The translations under genes were made by a program, and so were the position numbers. Below are positions 56,582 to 64,000 of a stretch of DNA of 64,000 nt, piece after piece. The stretch lies in NCBI RefSeq assembly GCF_013618625.1, contig NZ_JABRWO010000001.1, positions 558,001-622,000 of the forward strand. The letters run 5' to 3'. The stretch is from Bremerella alba. Lineage in GTDB: Bacteria; Planctomycetota; Planctomycetia; Pirellulales; Pirellulaceae. Every line of letters begins with the position of its first letter. Within the stretch, counting starts at the first letter, position 1. The notes beneath the pieces were generated by a model. The model did no database searches. It was not told the DNA's origin and saw nothing but the letters and a program-made list of their open reading frames with translations.

Positions 56582-57688
56582 CTACGAACCACTGGGCACT
56601 TCGCCGCCGGCTTTACTGCCCAACGCGCCCCACACGCCGTAGGGGCTAAGCCCGCTAGAACGTTCCGCCAAACTCAGGTCACCCGTATCGATCGTTTCTG
56701 GGACGAAGTGGGTCGATCCATCAGCGTGCAGAGTCAACACGCCACCAGGGTGATTACTCGTGGGAGCGATCAGCGAGGTGGTGCTATCGCCACTGCCGTT
56801 GTTGCCTTCGACACAGCTGGGGGAATTGGGGGGAAGCACGGTCATAAAACCGGCTCGCTCGGCCTGACCATCGGCGAACCACCATCCACCACGTCCTTTC
56901 ACGGCACTTGCATCGAGATAGAAGCGACCGCTTGCTTCGGCTAGGCAGTTGATGGGACTGGTCGTTAAATCACTTACCCCGGTAACAACCCCTTCAGTGA
57001 CGCGGATCTGGCCGGAACGTTCTCCCAAGTTGTATTCATTTACCTTGCGTTCGCTCATGGCAATCGTGTTACTCGTTCCGTCGGTAATGTCGCGGAACGA
57101 GGTTCCATCGCGTTTGGCGAACATACCTCGGACACTCGTCGCATTCAACGTGCTTCCCATCGAGTCGCCTAAGCTGAATCGATAGTTGAAATGGTTCTTG
57201 AGCGAGCCACTGTAATTGTCGGAAGGGCAACGATACATTTCCGGACACACATCCCAGGGGCCCCAAGCCTCCCACGTATTACCGCCATACGGAGGCTTCG
57301 TACCGTTGCCTGCTGCAATCTGATCGAACATCGCGTTCTGTTCGATAAAAGGAAGGAGCGGGATCAAACCGTTCAAGCGGCCATTGTTCTGAGTCGAACC
57401 GCTGGTAGTTCCCGTTGCTCGGGGAACGAAGCTACCGAATGTGTCGTGATAGTTATGTAGCGCCAGTCCTAACTGCTTCATGTTATTGGAACATTGCATG
57501 CGCCGAGCCGCCTCGCGAGCCTGTTGCACAGCAGGAAGCAGCAGGGCAATCAAAACCCCTATGATGGCAATGACGACTAGCAGTTCCACCAGGGTAAAAC
57601 CCGTCTGGCGGGAAGAACAACTGGTTTGTGGGCGGCTGTTCGCCCGGTCACTTAGAATGTGAATCGGTCGTAGCATGAGGTAAGCCAT
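56582..57688 (-). CDS. DUF1559 domain protein with prepilin-type N-terminus
   Basis: A 368-residue protein. A type IV pilin-like N-terminus ([20 protein letters not shown] and following [10 protein letters not shown]) is followed by the DUF1559 domain ([39 protein letters not shown], and a C-terminal [19 protein letters not shown]). DUF1559 proteins are found in large numbers in planctomycetes and are thought to be pseudopilins or surface filaments, exported through a type II/IV-like route with cleavage before Phe of GFTLVE. The ATG at 57688 or 57676 may be the start; neither has a clear ribosome site, and the frame to 57751 seems spurious. It is followed by a lipoprotein gene, the usual pair. 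Confidence 0.9.
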   Translation of the reverse strand: MAYLMLRPIHILSDRANSRPQTSCSSRQTGFTLVELLVVIAIIGVLIALLLPAVQQAREAARRMQCSNNMKQLGLALHNYHDTFGSFVPRATGTTSGSTQNNGRLNGLIPLLPFIEQNAMFDQIAAGNGTKPPYGGNTWEAWGPWDVCPEMYRCPSDNYSGSLKNHFNYRFSLGDSMGSTLNATSVRGMFAKRDGTSFRDITDGTSNTIAMSERKVNEYNLGERSGQIRVTEGVVTGVSDLTTSPINCLAEASGRFYLDASAVKGRGGWWFADGQAERAGFMTVLPPNSPSCVEGNNGSGDSTTSLIAPTSNHPGGVLTLHADGSTHFVPETIDTGDLSLAERSSGLSPYGVWGALGSKAGGEVPSGS

Positions 57689-57759
57689 GTAAAAAGGGGA
57701 GAGAGAATAGGCAGGGGCGAATACAAAGGCGGCGGCAAGCAAAACCGACAACCTTAAGG

Positions 57760-57810
57760 CAGTTGAGGAGTATGCCTAAGCGGAAAACAGGCATAGCACT
57801 CAACACTGCT
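57760..57810 (-). promoter_or_regulatory. Long imperfect hairpin in the DUF1559 leader
   Basis: GCAG-TTGAG and TATGCCT in 57760-57778 are complementary to AGGCATA, CTCAA and CTGC in 57790-57810, with small internal loops. On the minus strand it lies between an AT-rich promoter-like stretch (57811-57830) and the ATG, about 70-120 bases from the start, so it would form in the mRNA leader. The U-tract is on the opposite strand, so it is not a terminator for the minus genes. Confidence 0.45.
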
Positions 57811-57908
57811 TAGATTTTTTATTTTATTCGCGAAAACCAAAAACTCAAGTTATTACATGGCTATTCTGCGGTACTCCACATCCTAATCTTGCCGTAACTA
57901 CTGCCGTA

Positions 57909-59153
57909 TCAAAACGTTTTGGCTTCACCCGCCCAAAGCTCTAACATCTTCAGTACCAACTCGACAGCTTGCTCCATTTCGTCCAGGCAGGCCCATTCCA
58001 GCGGCGAGTGGGGATTGTGTTGCCCGGTCGATAGATTGGGGGTCGGCAAACCCATCTCGGTCAGCCGCGAACCATCGGTGCCCCCTCGGATGACGCGTTT
58101 GTGGCAAGGGCGTCCGAGCGCACTATGCGCGTTTTCTGCGATCGGCACGGCGCGGGGTTCCTTTTCCAGACCGTCTCGCAAATTGCGATACTGGGCTGTG
58201 ACAACCACGCTGATCTCACAGCCCGGAAACTCACCTTCGACCTGTTTGGCCAAGTCTCGGATTAACTGGGCCTGCGATTCGAGTCCGTCTGTCTCGAAGC
58301 TTCGCAGTATGCACTGAACGGTCGTCTCTTCGACGCCTCCCTCGACAATGTAAGGATGGATAAATCCGTCTCGCTCGTCGGTGGTTTCTGGCGAAAGCCG
58401 ATCGGTCGGCAACTTCGCGACTAATGCGGCCGCAGCGCGTACCGCATTGACCATGCGTCCTTTCGCGATCGAGGGATGAATGTTCACCCCCTTCACGATG
58501 ACGGTGGCTAGATCGGCCGAAAACGTTTCTTCATTCAGCTCATTCGCACCGGGGCCATCCAAGGTGTAGCACACGTCCGCGCCCAGTTTCTGAAAGTCGA
58601 CGTGATCGACTCCATGGCCGATTTCTTCATCGCAGGTAAACAGAATCTTGAGGGTCCCAATATCAGGCCCCTTCCCTTCCAAAATCCGCTGAGCGACCTC
58701 CATGATAACTGCGATGCCCGCCTTATCGTCACCCCCGAGAAGCGTTGTGCCGTCCGATGTGACTAACGTGCAGTCATGTAAGTCTTTTAACTCGGGATTT
58801 TCGCGAACGGTGATCACCTTCGACGGGTCGCCCGGCAAAGGGATATCTCCGCCGGCGTACTTTTCGATCACTTGCGGTTTGACGTTTGCCCCGGTGGTTT
58901 CCGGCGAAGTATCAACATGCGAATTCAGGGCCACCACCGGGCATCCCATCACGGTCCCTTGAACCGTCCCGTAAACTAGCCCGTGCTCGTCCTGCGTCGC
59001 ATCGACGACCCCCATCTTGATTAGCTCGTCGGCCAACACTTTGCCCAGCACCAGCTGCCCATCGCTACTGGGGTACTTGCCGCCAGGCTGGCCAGCGGTG
59101 GTGTCGATTTGGACGTATTTGAGAAATCGTTCGAGTAAACGTTCGCGGCTCAT
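57909..59153 (-). CDS. pepT: Peptidase T (tripeptidase)
   Basis: A 414-residue M20B aminotripeptidase. Zinc ligand motifs are VALNSHVDTSPE (His-x-Asp) near residue 77, LLGGDDKAGIAVIME and FTCDEEIGHGVDHVD (Glu-Glu), followed by GRPCHKRVIRGGTDGSRLTEMGLPTPNL with the late His. It removes the N-terminal residue of tripeptides in the cytoplasm, using two zinc ions. Length matches PepT (about 408). The start MSRERLLERFLKYVQIDTTA is the standard N-terminus. Monocistronic, divergent from the exonuclease operon. Confidence 0.95.
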   Translation of the reverse strand: MSRERLLERFLKYVQIDTTAGQPGGKYPSSDGQLVLGKVLADELIKMGVVDATQDEHGLVYGTVQGTVMGCPVVALNSHVDTSPETTGANVKPQVIEKYAGGDIPLPGDPSKVITVRENPELKDLHDCTLVTSDGTTLLGGDDKAGIAVIMEVAQRILEGKGPDIGTLKILFTCDEEIGHGVDHVDFQKLGADVCYTLDGPGANELNEETFSADLATVIVKGVNIHPSIAKGRMVNAVRAAAALVAKLPTDRLSPETTDERDGFIHPYIVEGGVEETTVQCILRSFETDGLESQAQLIRDLAKQVEGEFPGCEISVVVTAQYRNLRDGLEKEPRAVPIAENAHSALGRPCHKRVIRGGTDGSRLTEMGLPTPNLSTGQHNPHSPLEWACLDEMEQAVELVLKMLELWAGEAKTF

Positions 59154-59304
59154 TGAGATTCCTTTGACGAAGCTTGGTCAGTTCTATCCAGCTTACTGAA
59201 CCGCGTCGGAATTCGACACCCTCCGTCGTTATTGCCCAGACGTTGTGATAGGTTGATGATGTAGGCAAGAAAATTCAATCAGTTCTTTTTGCAAGGGCAA
59301 AGCA

Positions 59305-60135
59305 ATGGCGGAAACGGCCGTTCGATATTTGGTGTTCGATGTGGAATCGGTCGCCGACGGCAACCTCGTTTCGCAGCTGAAATATCCCGGCGAGGGTCTC
59401 TCGCCTGAGGAAGCCGTCAATCGTTTCCGCGCGCAGCTTATGGAAGAAAAGGGAAGCGACTTCATTCCCTACACCTACCAAATGCCCGTTTCGGTGGCGA
59501 TCGCCAAGTTAGACATCGAACTGAACCTGATCGATCAGGTAGTGCTCGACGCCCCCAAGTTTCGCCCGTCGGTCATCACCGATCACTTCTGGCGTGGTTG
59601 GAAAGCCTACCGCCGCCCTACATTCGTGACCTTCAACGGACGTGCATTCGATATTCCGTTGATGGAGTTGGCCGCATTTCGGTTCGGATTGAGCGTGCCT
59701 GATTGGTTTAACCTGAATGCCAAGAACTTCGAGCAGTCGCGTTACCGCTACAACAACGATTCCCATTTCGATCTCTACGACGTGCTCACCAACTATGGGG
59801 CGAGCCGTTTCACCGGTGGGTTAAACTTGGCGGCAAACCTCTTGGGCAAGCCAGGGAAGATGGAAATCGAAGGGCATATGGTGCAAGACTTGTATCACGA
59901 GGGGAAGCTCGACGAGATTAACGAGTATTGTCGCTGCGATGTGCTCGACACCTACTTCGTCTTCCTGCGTTGCTGTGTGATGCTCGGGAAGGTCACGCTC
60001 GATCGCGAGCAGGAACTGATCCAACAAACCAAGACCTGGCTCGAAGCACGTACCACCGAAACGCCCATCTACCAAACCTACTTAGAAGGCTGGGGCGACT
60101 GGGAAAATCCCTGGGAAGCAAACTCCGCAGAGTAA
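59305..60135 (+). CDS. Predicted 3'-5' exonuclease (PolB-like RNase H fold)
   Basis: A 276-residue protein of the predicted 3'-5' exonuclease group related to DNA polymerase B proofreading domains (DEDD superfamily). ExoI-like motif DVES is at residues 13-16 (LVFDVESVADG), ExoII in TFNGRAFDIPLMELAAFRFG (Asn and Asp), ExoIII-like in YCRCDVLDTYFVFLRCC. Such proteins are common and poorly studied. It heads a four-gene + operon, with the DUF1499 gene 3 bp downstream. Nothing shows its substrate; a role in DNA or RNA processing is assumed from the family. Confidence 0.85.
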   Translation: MAETAVRYLVFDVESVADGNLVSQLKYPGEGLSPEEAVNRFRAQLMEEKGSDFIPYTYQMPVSVAIAKLDIELNLIDQVVLDAPKFRPSVITDHFWRGWKAYRRPTFVTFNGRAFDIPLMELAAFRFGLSVPDWFNLNAKNFEQSRYRYNNDSHFDLYDVLTNYGASRFTGGLNLAANLLGKPGKMEIEGHMVQDLYHEGKLDEINEYCRCDVLDTYFVFLRCCVMLGKVTLDREQELIQQTKTWLEARTTETPIYQTYLEGWGDWENPWEANSAE

Positions 60136-60138
60136 ACC

Positions 60139-60645
60139 GTGAACCAGGAAAACCCCACGACCGATTCATACCCTCCGAAGAAAGTTCGACGAATGATTTC
60201 GCTCTACGTTGTTCTCGGCATCTTGGCGGTTCTGATCGTGGTGCCACTGGTAGCTCTTTCCTTGATTGTGGACGATTGGTCGCGTGACCTGACCACCAAT
60301 CACGCGGAAACCACACGCAGTCATCCTAATGAAATGCTCCGTCCGCTGACGGTTTCTGGCGATCGCCCTAGTGTCGCCGTAGACGTGAGCGAAGCGATCG
60401 AGCGGTTGAAAAACTGGAAGATCGAAAGTATCACTCCCGAAGGCAAACGCACCATCATTCACGCGACCCGCACCACCAAGCTCTTCAAGTTCACCGATGA
60501 CATTCGGGTTTACCTGAACGACGTCGAGGGCGGCATTCAAATTACCGCCACCAGCCAGTCGCGTGTTGGCAAAGGAGACCTGGGACAAAACCCGCGGAAC
60601 ATCGCCGAGCTGATGTCGAAGGTGCGGGAACAAGTCGAGTCATGA
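60139..60645 (+). CDS. DUF1499 domain protein with N-terminal membrane anchor
   Basis: A 168-residue protein with one transmembrane helix at about residues 20-45 (ISLYVVLGILAVLIVVPLVA) and a DUF1499 domain with landmarks IIHATRTTKLFKFTDDIRVY and SQSRVGKGDLGQNPRNI. The function of DUF1499 is unknown. GTG start directly after the exonuclease stop. Its stop overlaps the glycosyltransferase start (ATGA), so these are translationally coupled. The domain most likely faces the periplasm. Confidence 0.85.
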   Translation: MNQENPTTDSYPPKKVRRMISLYVVLGILAVLIVVPLVALSLIVDDWSRDLTTNHAETTRSHPNEMLRPLTVSGDRPSVAVDVSEAIERLKNWKIESITPEGKRTIIHATRTTKLFKFTDDIRVYLNDVEGGIQITATSQSRVGKGDLGQNPRNIAELMSKVREQVES

Positions 60646-61925
60646 AAATCGGCCTGCACTGCCCCGAGGTTCCTGGGCACCTCAATCCAATGACTACGCT
60701 CGGCTGTGAACTTCAGCGTCGCGGCCATGAGGTGACTTTCCTCGGTTGCCAAATGGCTGAGAGCATCGTGCGTCGTAGCGGACTTCCATTTTATGCCCTG
60801 GGGCCAGAAGACGAATTGACGCAGCGTTTGGAGTCTACGTTCAAAGCCCTAGGCAAGACATCCGGCATCCAAGGGATGATGATGACCGGTAAGATCTTCG
60901 GAATACAGTCTCAGCTGGTGAGTAATTACATCGAACCAGCGTTCGACCACATCAAGTTCGATGGCCTGGTCATCGATCAGGTTTCGCCGACCGCAGCGGT
61001 CAAAGCCGAGCAGTTCAAGATCCCCTACGCCGTGGCCTGTAACGCACTTGCCGTCTACTGGGATCCCCTCATGCCCCCGCCGCCGTTGGTGTGGGACTAT
61101 CGCACCGATTTCTACGGGCGAACACGCAACGAGATTGCCAAGCACCTGGTGCTGTGGGCCTATCGCATGTTCGCAGCCGAAAAGAAAGTCGGTATCGATC
61201 CGCTGAAGCTCATTCGCGACAACGATCCAGGTCTCGTCCATCTGGCCCAACAGCCGGCTTTCTTTGAATACCCACGTACGAAATACCCCGAGCGGCTGCA
61301 CTATACCGGTCCCTGGCATCGCGCCGAGCGAGACGATACGTCGATCGACTTCCCCTGGGATTGGCTCGACGGACGACCGCTCATCTATGCCTCGATGGGC
61401 ACGCTGCAAAATGCGGTCGGACCTGTCTTCCGCAAGATCATCGATGCCGTGCACGACTTACCGATGCAAGTGGTGCTCAGCAAAGGAGGTGGTCAGGTCG
61501 ACATACCAGGCCCAATCCCTGAGAACGTCCTATTGGTTGAGAAAGCCCCGCAGCTACGCCTGTTGGAAAAAGCCAAACTGGTCATCACGCACGCCGGAAT
61601 GAACACCGCCCTCGAATGCTTATCACACGGCGTACCGATGCTTTGTCTCCCGGTCACCAACGATCAGCCAGGCGTCGCGAAACGCGCCGAGTACCTGGGC
61701 AATGGACGCGTTATCCCTGTCCGACAAGTCACCACCAAGCGGCTCCGCCAAGAGCTTGATCGCATGCTGAGCGACGATTCGTTCCAACAAAAAGCAAACG
61801 AGTTCGCCGGAAACCTGGCCAGCTACAATGGCTTGGAGATGGCCGCCAAACTCATCGAACAGGCTTTCGAAACGAAGCGGTCCGTGATGAACCAGGAACA
61901 CATTCGCCGTAATCAAGAACGATGA
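60642..61925 (+). CDS. GT1-family glycosyltransferase (UGT/CrtX-like)
   Basis: A 427-residue glycosyltransferase of the GT-B fold. MKIGLHCPEVPGHLNPMTTL at the N-terminus is the acceptor-domain entry of GT1 enzymes (sterol/macrolide/zeaxanthin type). The donor-domain motif (VITHAGMNTALECLSHGVPM, with the later NDQPGVAKRAEYLG) is the UDP-sugar-binding signature shared with CrtX and MGT enzymes. It may glycosylate a carotenoid or other lipid; no carotenoid genes are nearby. It overlaps its neighbours by four bases on both sides. Confidence 0.85.
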   Translation: MKIGLHCPEVPGHLNPMTTLGCELQRRGHEVTFLGCQMAESIVRRSGLPFYALGPEDELTQRLESTFKALGKTSGIQGMMMTGKIFGIQSQLVSNYIEPAFDHIKFDGLVIDQVSPTAAVKAEQFKIPYAVACNALAVYWDPLMPPPPLVWDYRTDFYGRTRNEIAKHLVLWAYRMFAAEKKVGIDPLKLIRDNDPGLVHLAQQPAFFEYPRTKYPERLHYTGPWHRAERDDTSIDFPWDWLDGRPLIYASMGTLQNAVGPVFRKIIDAVHDLPMQVVLSKGGGQVDIPGPIPENVLLVEKAPQLRLLEKAKLVITHAGMNTALECLSHGVPMLCLPVTNDQPGVAKRAEYLGNGRVIPVRQVTTKRLRQELDRMLSDDSFQQKANEFAGNLASYNGLEMAAKLIEQAFETKRSVMNQEHIRRNQER

Positions 61926-62896
61926 CCGACGACCCCATACCAGATCAACTTCGCAGCCTCGCTCGCCACGAAGGCCCTTTCACCTCGGACGAGGCCCGGA
62001 AGATTCTACAATCGGCACTGGCGCACGCCTCGAACCGCACCGTGCAGCGAGCCGCCGAGATGATCGCCCAGGCCGAAGACGCGTCGTTTACCTCGGACCT
62101 GGTCAAAGCGTACTGGCGGCTCAAGCGAAACCCGCTGAAGAAGGACCCCGGCTGTCTTGCCAAGACAGCCATTGTGAAGGCTCTCGTTCAGGCCGAACAT
62201 GCCGACATGGAGCTCTTCCGCGACGGCATCACCTACTGCCAGATCGAGCCGCACTGGCAGGGCGAGATCGACTCGGCTGCCGAAATAAGAGGTGTCTGCG
62301 CCATCGGTTTGGTTCACTTTACGCCAACCATTGAAGTGCTGAACCACTGCGCTGTTTTGCTAAGCGACCTATGGCCGGAGGCTCGACTGGGTGCGGCTCA
62401 GGCCTTAGGGGCGCTCGCCCAGATCGAAGCGGCTCCCCTACTCCGTTTGAAACTGCTGACCGGAGATAGTCAGCCCGAGGTCCACGGCGAATGCTGCTCG
62501 GCCATGCTGAAAGCCGATCGTGAAGAAGGTTTGGCGTTCGTTCAGCCGTTTCTCAACTCGCACGACGCCGATCAGTGCGTGCAAACGGCCCTGGCACTGG
62601 GTGAAGCTCGCCTGCCGGGGACGTTCGATCGTCTCCGCAATGCCTGGGGACTCCGGTCCGAGCTAAATGTCCGCGAAAGTCTGCTGCTCTGTATCGGTCT
62701 GCTGCGAACGACCGAGTCGCAAGAGTTTCTCCTCTCACTGATCGACAAACGCGACATCCGCACCGCCGCCGACGCAGTGAAAGCCCTACGCTTGAACGGC
62801 CCCCTGGGCGATCTCCGCGAGCGCACCGAAGCGGCCGTTGAAGTAACCGAGAGTGACACTTTAATGAGTGCATTTCGCGAAGAGTGGCTGAGCTAA
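61922..62896 (+). CDS. HEAT-repeat-like protein
   Basis: A 324-residue all-helical protein with several HEAT/armadillo-like pairs (for example RLGAAQALGALAQIEAAPLL and QTALALGEARLPGTFDRLRN). No signal peptide or membrane segment, so cytoplasmic. A cysteine pair ECCS near residue 190 is the only marked chemistry. It follows the glycosyltransferase by an ATGA overlap and ends the four-gene operon (exonuclease, DUF1499, GT1, this gene). A scaffold role is the usual guess for HEAT proteins; no closer family is recognised. Confidence 0.75.
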   Translation: MTDDPIPDQLRSLARHEGPFTSDEARKILQSALAHASNRTVQRAAEMIAQAEDASFTSDLVKAYWRLKRNPLKKDPGCLAKTAIVKALVQAEHADMELFRDGITYCQIEPHWQGEIDSAAEIRGVCAIGLVHFTPTIEVLNHCAVLLSDLWPEARLGAAQALGALAQIEAAPLLRLKLLTGDSQPEVHGECCSAMLKADREEGLAFVQPFLNSHDADQCVQTALALGEARLPGTFDRLRNAWGLRSELNVRESLLLCIGLLRTTESQEFLLSLIDKRDIRTAADAVKALRLNGPLGDLRERTEAAVEVTESDTLMSAFREEWLS

Positions 62897-63052
62897 CTGG
62901 CTCACGAGACCACCTTGGGGGGGCGACAGTTCACTCGCAGCCCCGCTGCAATAAGGCTCGGCTTGGCATAGTGATTGCGGTGTTAGGCATCGGATCAATT
63001 TGTCGATCGATCCCAGCCAAGCATCCTCACCCCCTTTCCCCCGGAGGAACTT

Positions 63053-63391
63053 ATGTCTCAATCGAAATACGCCGAGTGTATTAAAGCCTGTATCGAATGT
63101 GCCCATGCTTGCGAGCACTGCGCCGACTCGTGCCTAAGTGAGTCCGACGTGACCAAGATGGCCGAGTGCATTCGTACTGATCGCGACTGTTCGCAAATGT
63201 GCTGGACCGCAGCGGCCTACATGAGTCGCGGTTCACAGTTCATTCCAGAAATTTGTCGAATTTGCGCCGAGATCTGTGAAGCTTGCGCCGCTGAGTGCGA
63301 AAAGCATAATATGAGTCACTGCCAGGCATGTGCGAAAGCTTGCCGCAAGTGTGCCGAAGAATGCCACAAGATGACCGGCGTGCACGTTTAA
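63053..63391 (+). CDS. Cytosolic copper-storage protein (Csp3/DUF326-like four-helix bundle)
   Basis: A 112-residue four-helix-bundle protein with 19 cysteines spaced for a helical bundle core (IKACIECAHACEHCADSCL, then AEICEACAAEC and CAKACRKCAEEC). This is the pattern of Csp proteins, which store Cu(I) in the bundle interior; the lack of a signal peptide fits the cytosolic Csp3 type. GGAGG precedes the ATG by 6-10 bases. It lies alone, with about 155 bp free upstream for its promoter. Copper binding is inferred from the family; any metal could use so many cysteines. Confidence 0.88.
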   Translation: MSQSKYAECIKACIECAHACEHCADSCLSESDVTKMAECIRTDRDCSQMCWTAAAYMSRGSQFIPEICRICAEICEACAAECEKHNMSHCQACAKACRKCAEECHKMTGVHV

Positions 63392-63679
63392 TTGCGAACG
63401 TCGACATCCCCTTTGAAAATCCTCCACCCCGAGTCCTTAAGTGCGTCTCGTCGCCTGGGATTTGCGGGGGTGGATGTACGCGCGAAGTACAGCATACCCT
63501 TGACACGAATCTATCAACCAAAGCCCTAGCCGCTGTGGTTAACCCCCGGGTGGCTTCGCGATTCATCTCTGGGTCAGCAACGCCGACAAGCGGCTAATGT
63601 AAGAACGCAACCTAATCACCAAGCCCCCATTTTATTCCGGCTGGGAACATGGTCCGCTCAGGTGAAGCCAGACGGCCTC

Positions 63680-64000
63680 TTACTTCGTATTCGTAGGCAC
63701 CGCTGCCACGGGGCCGTGTGGTGCACCCCCTTCATAGATACTGAACTCGGCCCAGACCGGTAGATGGTCGGACACTTCCAGTCCTTCAGCCAACGTCAGA
63801 TTGAACTGGCGGAGGAAGTCATACACGCCGTTGCGGCCGGTGTACTCGCTGGTGGCGCTTCGCTGCATGAAAAGGTTGTCATACAGCTTACTCCCACGCG
63901 TATTGGTCTTCACGCCGCTGATCGCCCAGGTAATTCCGGGGATGGTGGCGATCTGGCCGAACTGCGACTCGTCGGCATTGAAGTCACCCAGTAGGATCAC
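63680..64000 (-). CDS. Endonuclease/exonuclease/phosphatase family protein, C-terminal part only
   Basis: The frame is open to the last base of the window, so only the final 106 residues are seen. ILLGDFNADESQFG is the catalytic GDFN motif and VSDHLPVWAEF the SDH motif of the EEP superfamily (DNase I, exonuclease III, sphingomyelinase). The N-terminal active-site Glu lies outside the window, so the substrate class cannot be decided. It is convergent with the copper-storage gene; the tail is Pro/Ala-rich. Confidence 0.85.
   Translation of the reverse strand: MILLGDFNADESQFGQIATIPGITWAISGVKTNTRGSKLYDNLFMQRSATSEYTGRNGVYDFLRQFNLTLAEGLEVSDHLPVWAEFSIYEGGAPHGPVAAVPTNTK

Overview
The window (about 55% G+C by eye) is bacterial chromosome from a member of the Planctomycetota, most likely the Blastopirellula/Bremerella/Rhodopirellula group (Pirellulaceae). 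The evidence is the gene content: cytochrome-like surface proteins of the DUF1592/DUF1552 and PSD1/DUF1501 type, a DUF1559 pseudopilin-like protein with a small lipoprotein beside it, two secreted sulfatases, a GyrA with an acidic insert, and unlinked housekeeping genes scattered among lineage-specific ones. I found no tRNA, rRNA, CRISPR array, transposase or integrase, so this looks like core chromosome and not an island.

Layout. 1-7.7 kb: a very large unknown protein (start outside the window), scpA, an RNase Z-like hydrolase, hemW and a pentapeptide-repeat protein, all on +. 7.7-16.1 kb: a minus-strand block of four planctomycete surface/secretion genes (DUF1592, DUF1552, PSD1 with a LamG-like insert, DUF1501), driven by a promoter whose -10 box lies inside an inverted repeat. 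16.4-19.6 kb: a small fatty-acid-synthase-type operon (dehydratase, acyl carrier protein, second dehydratase, KAS II). 20-24.6 kb (+): nadA, an unknown secreted protein, rpmA, obgE, coaX. 24.7-29.4 kb (-): gyrA-gmd-rmd, where the last two make GDP-D-rhamnose. 29.7-34.4 kb (-): the most unusual locus, six tightly coupled genes for small single-pass membrane proteins that fall into three paralogous pairs (order X-Y-Z-Z-X-Y). 34.9-41.9 kb: CPBP protease, an endonuclease III-family glycosylase, an orphan groES, a prenyltransferase-repeat secreted protein, a methyltransferase and an osmoprotectant ABC transporter.

42-48 kb: DUF2254 membrane protein, ArsR regulator, SRPBCC/GyrI-like protein, cation/Ca2+ exchanger, a tandem pair of TerB-like proteins and a YciI protein. 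48.4-53 kb: two convergent sulfatases, the second broken near its 3' end by one in-frame TGA, and a flavin monooxygenase. 53.6-64 kb: an unusual protein combining an RNA-polymerase alpha-CTD-like segment with a sigma region-4-like helix-turn-helix, a family 2 glycosyltransferase, the lipoprotein/DUF1559 pair, pepT, a four-gene + operon (exonuclease, DUF1499, GT1 glycosyltransferase, HEAT protein), a 19-cysteine Csp-type copper-storage protein, and a truncated EEP-family hydrolase.

The best candidate for an undescribed system is the six-gene membrane/HEAT operon at 29.7-34.4 kb. All functional statements are from reading the sequence and from family knowledge. No database search was possible.
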